From NCBI GenBank assembly GCA_019925095.2, contig CM034392.1, positions 19,014,387 through 19,078,386 of the forward strand: DNA of 64,000 nucleotides. The letters run 5' to 3'. Both the position numbers and the translations under genes were made by a program. Under the pieces are notes generated by a model that was not told the origin of the DNA, did not search any database, and saw nothing but the letters and a program-made list of their open reading frames with translations. Source of the DNA: Dendrolimus kikuchii (Eukaryota; Arthropoda; Insecta; Lepidoptera; Lasiocampidae). Below, piece after piece: positions 61,901-64,000 of the stretch (the first letter of the stretch is position 1; each line of letters starts with the position of its first letter).

Positions 61901-62387
61901 ACCCCTGTCCAGAGAGCAGTCGCTTACGAAGGAGAGGTGTTTGGCTTCGTGTAAAGAGGCTGATTCCAAAACCGTCGACCTGCCGAGGCGTGAATCTGCC
62001 GAAAAGTGTGTTATGGAATCGATTCAGGCCGGCGATCGAACGTCTGCGTCGAATCAGTGTATAGAAGTGAAGGAGGTGGTAGTGGAAGAGGCACCGACAG
62101 CAGTGAGCTCGGAGCCGGTGGGGCGTCCGCCGGTGGCGCCGCTCGCCGTGTGCGAGGACATCGGCGTGGACGAGGAGAACGTAGACAAAGTGCCTTCGGC
62201 GCCTCTGCCGCTGCAGAGGGTCTCGGGGGAGCCCCGGGTGGTGTCCGAGTCCGACGCGACGAAAACTATTGCTCATAGGGATGAACTGACGTCGGTGTCC
62301 GAATCCGATATTGTTAGGCGCGATAGTAGGGGCGGCGTGCGCGAGCGCAAGCAGAGGAACGACATATGTCCCTGGGAGGACGAGTAA
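37169..62387 (+). CDS. R7-family regulator of G-protein signalling, RGS9/RGS11-like, with long C-terminal tail
   Basis: Eleven coding exons (37169-37216, 45696-45792, 48555-48611, 50064-50173, 52120-52344, 53730-53912, 55814-55989, 56447-56650, 57458-57682, 59782-60009, 61157-62387) join in phase to 927 aa. Order: short N-terminus, DEP domain (about 17-104), DHEX helical region (105-240), Ggamma-like GGL domain (241-298) with PSNPW, RGS box (about 299-420), and a Ser/Pro/Glu-rich tail of about 490 aa. R7 proteins accelerate GTP hydrolysis by Galpha-i/o, bind Gbeta5 through GGL, and are placed at membranes by partners that bind DEP/DHEX. The start METELSDVP-like N-terminus ([14 protein letters not shown]) precedes [15 protein letters not shown], which matches the RGS9 N-terminus. 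The protein ends ICPWEDE; vertebrate RGS9-2 ends with the similar ICPWESL. RGS9 and RGS11 are both plausible vertebrate counterparts (EAT-16 in worms). The family call is firm, the subtype likely. Confidence 0.93.
37217..37900 (+). other. RGS9-like intron 1, left part
   Basis: AT-rich, unique-looking. No feature seen. Confidence 0.5.
37901..37992. repeat. (TA)n microsatellite
   Basis: About 90 bases of alternating TA with one gtatat interruption. Confidence 0.97.
38074..38480 (-). mobile_element. Penelope-like element fragment (3' end of ORF and terminus)
   Basis: On the minus strand, 38330-38465 reads [20 protein letters not shown] with a stop after it, then VWDPII. This is the conserved end of the GIY-YIG endonuclease region of Penelope-like elements. 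The part at 38078-38190 (ccgacgtttcggctactttt, ggtcacgg) is the terminal region, and its outermost bases match the arms of the inverted repeat at 22192-22318. Confidence 0.8.
38481..40380 (+). other. RGS9-like intron 1, middle
   Basis: AT-rich. A short block at 39690-39730 (ggcaagcgtggacgaagtagcgggca) resembles repeat ends of lepidopteran Helitrons or LINEs. Otherwise nothing. Confidence 0.4.
40400..40818 (+). mobile_element. Helitron ends flanking a T-type repeat
   Basis: Two similar ends, tttaatgacgcccagcgaag near 40409 and tttttaatgacgcccagc near 40778, the latter running to gggtcagCTAG before T at 40815-40818. Between them, 40545-40690 is a copy of repeat T (ctttattgtacacc, cttccagacaacc). 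Confidence 0.55.
40915..41060 (+). promoter_or_regulatory. GC-rich single-copy patch with a CRE-like site
   Basis: A 150-bp GC-rich patch in AT-rich intron 1 with gtgacgtcacc (about 41018-41028), a full CRE/ATF palindrome. It does not match any repeat in the window. An internal promoter or enhancer of the RGS gene is possible but unproven. Confidence 0.25.
41061..42579 (+). other. RGS9-like intron 1, right-middle
   Basis: AT-rich except for a GC-rich patch at 41640-41815, which has an open frame but no protein I recognise. A SINE family B tail fragment lies at about 42160-42185 (ttttatgggctgctattata). Confidence 0.4.
42580..42860 (+). mobile_element. SINE family B, copy 2
   Basis: Matches 20890-21175 in ggaaaacatcgtaatgg, atcgatgtgtgaaac and the 3' signature gcgcagcagtgggacgtttat then gggctgttattatta. 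The tRNA head is decayed (tggctagcgcacgcg). Confidence 0.8.
43500..43659 (+). repeat. Interspersed repeat (ctattataaagaggaaag)
   Basis: It contains the ctattataaagaggaaag block and actactggactgattt, the inverse of the endings at 6430 and 50490-50600. The RTE copy below is inserted at its right end. Confidence 0.55.
43660..44306 (+). mobile_element. 5'-truncated RTE LINE, copy 2
   Basis: 43668-44298 is the C-terminal part of the same RTE family as 10932-14115, with an intact frame 43706-44275 (189 aa, 9 differences) and a (TATG)n tail. The direct repeat tatattta flanks it at 43660-43667 and 44299-44306. Confidence 0.88.
44370..44485 (+). mobile_element. Helitron fragment, 3' end
   Basis: gtgggtctcgggatag, ggtaggtggcgctgga and gtcgggttctaga match the tandem units of the Helitron at 24816-25201. 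It ends cggacccgCTAG before T (44482-44485). Confidence 0.75.
44486..45011 (+). other. RGS9-like intron 1, right part
   Basis: AT-rich. No feature seen. Confidence 0.4.
45012..45303 (-). mobile_element. SINE-like family S, copy 2
   Basis: Full-length by comparison with 8098-8397 and 60512-60827: same 5' end (cgttcctgc on the plus strand), same cacctgatggaaagcc tail. Several small deletions. Confidence 0.75.
45304..45695 (+). other. RGS9-like intron 1, end
   Basis: AT-rich, nothing recognised; runs to the acceptor gttacag at 45695. Confidence 0.5.
45696..45792 (+). CDS. RGS9-like exon 2 (DEP, first part)
   Basis: [20 protein letters not shown], then [11 protein letters not shown]. Acceptor gttacag, donor gtaaga, phase 1. 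A LINE remnant begins about 55 bases after the donor. Confidence 0.92.
45848..46270 (+). mobile_element. RTE-type LINE remnant, C-terminus
   Basis: In two frames it reads [20 protein letters not shown] and [12 protein letters not shown], then after a frameshift a [15 protein letters not shown] segment and a short stretch ending ARMMM over gatgatgatg. This is the conserved end of a second RTE-like family, distinct from the 10.9-kb element. It lies 55 bases behind the donor of RGS exon 2. Confidence 0.75.
46271..46910 (+). other. RGS9-like intron 2, left part
   Basis: AT-rich; no feature seen apart from short T and A runs. Confidence 0.4.
46911..47031. mobile_element. Short MITE, family N, copy 2
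   Basis: Ends tatatcttactatacgtac and gaacggtcggtaagatgta are inverse to each other, and the body (ggttgaattttgatattact) matches 36726-36852. Confidence 0.65.
47032..47878 (+). other. RGS9-like intron 2, middle
   Basis: AT-rich. No feature seen. Confidence 0.4.
47879..48408 (-). mobile_element. Tc1-like deletion derivative with about 95-bp TIRs
   Basis: TIRs 47881-47979 and 48312-48406 are inverse copies (actgacggactcataaactg... and ...cagtttatgagtccgtcag). TA stands on both sides (47879-47880, 48407-48408). Between them the minus strand keeps the transposase end: [17 protein letters not shown], then [19 protein letters not shown] and a stop (about 48160-48290), typical of Tc1 transposases. 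The catalytic DDE part is deleted. It lies in RGS intron 2. Confidence 0.88.
48555..48611 (+). CDS. RGS9-like exon 3 (DEP, 57 nt micro-exon)
   Basis: Reads [18 protein letters not shown], the DEP core (compare the D-V-Q-W motif of RGS9). Acceptor gttccag, donor gtgagt, phases 1 and 1. Not visible as an ORF on its own. Confidence 0.9.
48612..49020 (+). other. RGS9-like intron 3, left part
   Basis: No feature recognised; moderately GC-rich start after the donor. Confidence 0.4.
49021..49232 (+). mobile_element. SINE-like family S, 5'-truncated copy
   Basis: Starts ctggatggctaccaggtct and ends cacgtgggccgtctgtctct, then a T-rich end. It matches the 3' two-thirds of 60512-60827. Confidence 0.75.
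49233..49430 (+). mobile_element. CR1-like LINE 3' end, short copy
   Basis: Matches 35730-35926: ctggagggatctgcc, ggttgtttaagaatgg, gcgttaacgacgccc, then gtgggccgtctgcctgtttg and tcaggcaat. It follows the S copy directly. Confidence 0.75.
50064..50173 (+). CDS. RGS9-like exon 4 (DEP end)
   Basis: [18 protein letters not shown], then [16 protein letters not shown], the conserved end of DEP domains in this family. Acceptor tttcag, donor gtgaga, phase 0. Confidence 0.93.
50290..50420 (+). repeat. Decayed LINE C-terminus (relative of 5950-6290)
   Basis: gccaatgctaattcgctg, ttccctctggcagtgatatg and a stop followed by agcttctagc align with the GNAASLLGTLPSGSDLL end at 6200-6290, without an open frame. 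Confidence 0.5.
50421..52060 (+). other. RGS9-like intron 4: repeat debris
   Basis: At 50490-50600 lies the inverse interspersed ending (ctttataatattagtatag). From 51720 to 52060 is a family L copy in the orientation of 5540-5800 (gaaactcggtaca, cgtagtttccatgg, gggcgtagccgcgggg). Between them is AT-rich sequence without features. Confidence 0.5.
52120..52344 (+). CDS. RGS9-like exon 5 (DHEX)
   Basis: SPYYWPWQ, a Gly/Ser-rich insert, [18 protein letters not shown], then [15 protein letters not shown]. The insert ([14 protein letters not shown]) is not found in vertebrate RGS9. Acceptor gtttaacag, donor gtctgt, phase 0. Confidence 0.93.
52345..53289 (+). other. RGS9-like intron 5, left part
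   Basis: AT-rich. No feature seen. Confidence 0.4.
53290..53650 (+). mobile_element. Non-autonomous Helitron, family H2, copy 2
   Basis: Matches 30053-30412 (gtgcactaagaaagg, ggttagaaataaatgtacac, gcgaagccgctgg). It ends actgCTAG before T at 53647-53650, 80 bases before exon 6. Confidence 0.7.
53730..53912 (+). CDS. RGS9-like exon 6 (DHEX to GGL linker)
   Basis: [20 protein letters not shown] followed by [11 protein letters not shown], then a basic stretch ([16 protein letters not shown]). The QE(R/K)AYW...PPG pattern is diagnostic of R7 proteins. Acceptor aatgcag, donor gtaagt. Confidence 0.93.
53913..54382 (+). other. RGS9-like intron 6, left part
   Basis: AT-rich; Helitron-like end in inverse orientation at 54125-54128 (ctagggtttcccccgagg). 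Confidence 0.4.
54383..54562 (-). mobile_element. SINE family A, minus-strand copy
   Basis: On the minus strand: A box (tggttgagcgacctaag), intact B box (gggttcgattcttgg), and body to ataacactagcataaac. Confidence 0.85.
54563..55813 (+). other. RGS9-like intron 6, right part
   Basis: AT-rich. No feature seen up to the acceptor tctag at 55813. Confidence 0.4.
55814..55989 (+). CDS. RGS9-like exon 7 (GGL domain)
   Basis: [18 protein letters not shown], then [20 protein letters not shown]. The SNPW is the conserved Asn-Pro-Trp that packs against Gbeta5. Donor gtgagt lies inside CTG TGA, so a TGA would follow if the intron were retained. Phase 2. Confidence 0.93.
55990..56446 (+). other. RGS9-like intron 7
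   Basis: 457 bp, AT-rich. No repeat recognised. Confidence 0.6.
56447..56650 (+). CDS. RGS9-like exon 8 (RGS box, first half)
   Basis: [20 protein letters not shown], then [18 protein letters not shown]. The ENIRFW segment contains the Asn that contacts the Galpha switch region in RGS proteins. Acceptor tttacag, donor gtaagt, phase 2. Confidence 0.94.
56765..56882 (-). mobile_element. CR1-like LINE tail, minus-strand copy
   Basis: cctgaagcaggcagacag and cccacctgatggaaagtgg are the inverse of the LINE end at 35826-35926. Confidence 0.7.
57130..57365 (-). repeat. Family L fragment before RGS exon 9
   Basis: gaaaatgcaattttagaa, cctgttagagtatcac, gactccacacagagctag and tcgtttccatgg match 5540-5720 and 51720-51830. 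Confidence 0.6.
57458..57682 (+). CDS. RGS9-like exon 9 (RGS box, second half)
   Basis: [15 protein letters not shown], then [20 protein letters not shown] and [16 protein letters not shown]. Acceptor atctcag, donor gtacga (weak). The frame stays open past the donor into a LINE remnant up to a stop at 57984-57986. Confidence 0.92.
57720..57990 (+). mobile_element. LINE remnant (WLGHV ... SLNQ) in frame with RGS exon 9
   Basis: Reads [48 protein letters not shown] and [15 protein letters not shown] to a stop at 57984-57986. This is a familiar RTE-type C-terminus. It begins about 45 bases after the exon 9 donor and is in the same frame. Confidence 0.8.
58100..58358 (+). mobile_element. MITE family M, copy 2
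   Basis: Ends atgttccattag and ctaatggaacgta; interior has two gttccac(a/t) words, ggtcgttgtggtcgtgg and atgacgtcatc. It is in the inverse orientation to copy 1. Confidence 0.8.
58455..58620 (-). repeat. Interspersed repeat T, copy
   Basis: cactttattgttcacc, ggccttatcgctaaaagcg and cttccaggcaacct match 24663-24790 and 40545-40690. Confidence 0.65.
58662..58768. repeat. Exact 51-bp direct duplication, period 56
   Basis: 58662-58712 and 58718-58768 are identical (tacatggacagcagattaca ... cattattgc), with agaag between. Confidence 0.92.
58769..59128 (+). other. RGS9-like intron 9, middle
   Basis: AT-rich. No feature. Confidence 0.4.
59129..59361 (+). mobile_element. MITE family M, copy 3
   Basis: Ends acgttccatttg and taatggaacgt, same orientation as copy 2, lacking the TGACGTCA palindrome (aacgtcacc remains). 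Confidence 0.8.
59394..59757 (-). mobile_element. MITE family M, copy 4
   Basis: Inverse orientation to copies 2 and 3, about 30 bases from copy 3. Ends acgtaccataag and aaaggaacgc. It is longer because of about 110 bases of extra sequence near 59510-59600. It carries two CRE-like palindromes and ends 24 bases before exon 10. Confidence 0.8.
59782..60009 (+). CDS. RGS9-like exon 10 (start of C-terminal tail)
   Basis: [20 protein letters not shown], then Ser/Gly, Arg and Pro-rich sequence to LTDIPF. Strongly GC-rich. Acceptor gttttcag, donor gtatca, phase 2. Low complexity, but phase and composition fit. Confidence 0.85.
60130..61030 (-). mobile_element. Family L repeat, split by a SINE-like element
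   Basis: 60165-60490 and 60830-61030 align with 20280-20545 and 20545-20720 (aacgttatttgttgggat, gtatcctgagtgttaa; gccatctttttcgctatttt, tcatctatnccacgg). The interruption is the S element 60512-60827. Confidence 0.7.
60512..60827 (+). mobile_element. SINE-like family S, copy 3 (best preserved)
   Basis: Starts gtgcaggaacggagaaag, contains gcggcctgtcgtaagaggcg and aggtggtagggcatttgc, and ends ccatcaagtgggccgtctgc and caataaaaaaattaaaaaaa. No convincing Pol III box. Confidence 0.75.
61157..62387 (+). CDS. RGS9-like exon 11 (C-terminal tail, probable last exon)
   Basis: Begins [20 protein letters not shown], runs through about 300 residues rich in Pro, Ser, Glu and Ala, and ends [10 protein letters not shown] with TAA at 62385-62387. 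Acceptor tttacag. The stop lies inside a perfect splice donor, ga/gtaagt at 62384, so an additional exon right of the window is possible. AATAAA at 62709-62714 supports an ending here. Confidence 0.87.
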
Positions 62388-63655
62388 GTACTGCCCGTGA
62401 CATTAGTTGTGCATCACGCGTGAGTGCTTGGACGGTGATATGACATCCATCCCATCGGATTGCTGCTTGCGGTTCATTTCTGTTTGATATTTGTTATTTT
62501 TGGCAGCCTACTACTGCATGGCAATACGGTACTAAATCTTTTTTATCAATATAATTTTTGAAATATTTAGTATTTCCTAATTATTACTTTATACACTAGA
62601 ATTAGCATTTTTACTAAATGCATTTTGTGACTTTATATTAATTTTAATATTTATTTCCTAGTTGATATCACCGTAAGTTTTACCAATAGTATTGTAGAAC
62701 GTATATGTAATAAAACTAGATATGGCTTTTTCATAACTATTGTATTATTTTATTTTTGTTTTCACGCACATCGCTCCGATTTGGGTTTTTATTCAACAAG
62801 AGATTGGTGAAAGTTGCTTTGTTTTGGTACGTTTGAATACAAAGATTAAATGAACGTAATCAAGTTGTACTACCAAAAGTAGTTTCCAGTAGTAATTAGA
62901 AAGTCAATAAATTTAAAACTGCAAAACCAAAAATGATTTGATGATACATTATTTGCAATCAGTTTAATATGCTGGCTGAGCCTCTCTTTTGCTTATTACA
63001 CCTCTTATATCATCGCTATCAAGCTATTAAAGTCCATTACTAGGTCTAGAACTCTCTTAATGCACTCCACTTATTTATGAAATCTCGCCTCAAAATGCAA
63101 CACGTCTAAGTAGACAATTCATTATCTTTATCCATTTATAATACTCTACCTATAGGATGTCGAGTATTGCTGGTTTTATCTTATAAGTGGTTAAAAATTA
63201 ACATAAACTCCATAGTCCATACAAGAAATATCAATTTTCTACCAATAAATAAGAAGCCAAAAGAATGAATAGTAAGATATAGCCGGTAAAACTCGTGGTA
63301 GAATCCTGGGAACATGCATCTCTAAGATATTTGCCGTATTGTGTATATTGTTACGGCTACCATCTGCTGACCGTGATAGAAATTGTCTTAAGGTAGGTCA
63401 AGTACCTATTAGTTATTGTTCTAAGGTTTTCAGTAATAAAACGTGAAAAAACAAGAAAAGGAAGACCTGTGGCGCTATCTCTTATGTAGGGTGTAAAAGC
63501 TTTTCAGATTTATCGCGCGCAAAAGGTTTGACGGTGATCATCGTTCCCGTTTGCTATGAGCGCCACTCGCGCTCATTTAGTTATTAGTCTAATAATAAAT
63601 AGACTAGCGTGGGTCCGGTCGTACGAAGTGTGCCTGTGTGAGGTGTGATCATCGG
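62388..63655 (+). other. RGS9-like 3' UTR and downstream
   Basis: AT-rich. AATAAA at 62709-62714 is the first canonical poly-A signal after the stop. Nothing else recognised. Confidence 0.5.
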
Positions 63656-63850
63656 CAGGGTTGGGCAGTATTTGAAATACTTGTAATTGAAATACGTAAT
63701 TGAAATACAAATACGTATTTTGTATTTGTATTTCAATTACTTTTTAAAAATGTAATTTGTAATTAGTATTTCAAATACCTGACGCTGAGGTATTTTGTAA
63801 TTAGTATTTCAAATACTTATGGTTGCAAAATACATTTCACAAAATACATT
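63656..63850 (+). mobile_element. MITE-like foldback, hAT-type end
   Basis: Begins cagggttgggcagtatttga, a hAT-like terminus, then repeated and inverted words (gaaatacaaatacgtatttt, gtatttgtatttcaattac, tagtatttcaaatac twice). The matching right terminus was not found before the window ends. Confidence 0.45.
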
Positions 63851-64000
63851 TAGCTACCTTATTAATGGGTGTGTTCTTCAGAAAATAGCGCTCGATAGCT
63901 TTCATAAGCAAAATGGTGACCGCTAAATATTAGGTACATTCTGCAGTACTGGCCATTTAAAATAAATATTTTTGTTTGGCTAAGATATATAATTTCAAAT

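Noticed and set aside
61151..61969. 272-codon minus-strand ORF
   Set aside because: Shadow of the GC-rich RGS tail exon, whose plus frame joins exon 10 in phase and ends in a conserved motif.

Overview
The window looks like nuclear DNA of a moth or butterfly (Lepidoptera). The evidence is AT-rich DNA, large introns, GT-AG split genes whose proteins match animal families, and a dense set of repeats of lepidopteran type: two tRNA-derived SINE families, RTE-, R1- and CR1-like LINE remnants, Helitrons ending in CTAG before T, a Penelope-like fragment, a Tc1 deletion derivative and several MITEs. The species cannot be named from the sequence. Nothing prokaryotic is present.

Three protein genes lie on the + strand in the same direction. 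(1) The last two coding exons of an IA-2/PTPRN receptor-type pseudo-phosphatase: 24-201 and 2723-2845. (2) A complete five-exon glyoxalase-domain gene of the GLOD4 family, 16742-26039, predicted at 284 aa. (3) A large R7-family regulator of G-protein signalling, closest to RGS9/RGS11. It has eleven coding exons from 37169 to 62387 and a predicted 927 aa, with DEP, DHEX, GGL and RGS domains followed by a long low-complexity tail ending in an ICPWE motif as in vertebrate RGS9-2. A GC- and CpG-rich block at 28.3-28.8 kb may be the promoter or 5' UTR exon of this gene.

IA-2 (secretory and synaptic vesicle protein) and the RGS9-like protein (brake on Gi/o signalling in neurons) both suggest neuronal expression. 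GLOD4 is an ordinary metabolic or housekeeping gene. Nothing suggests that the three genes work together; they are simply neighbours.

The space between exons is mostly transposon debris. From 4.8 to 14.1 kb there is a SINE fragment next to a MITE, a LINE C-terminus, a GC-rich block with a 60-bp insertion in a 14-bp target duplication, a 118-bp RTE stub with its own 14-bp duplication, a 1.2-kb long-TIR element carrying a nested SINE and Helitron, and a nearly full-length 3.2-kb RTE LINE with a visible 9-bp duplication. GLOD4 introns hold SINEs, a 386-bp Helitron with clear ends and a Penelope-terminus inverted repeat. RGS introns hold three (TA)n tracts or neighbours, a Penelope fragment, LINE ends, a 526-bp Tc1 derivative and four inverted or clustered MITEs. 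One LINE remnant in RGS intron 9 is read in frame from the RGS-domain exon, giving a possible alternative C-terminus.

All gene assignments rest on reading the translated exons against remembered family sequences. No database search was run.
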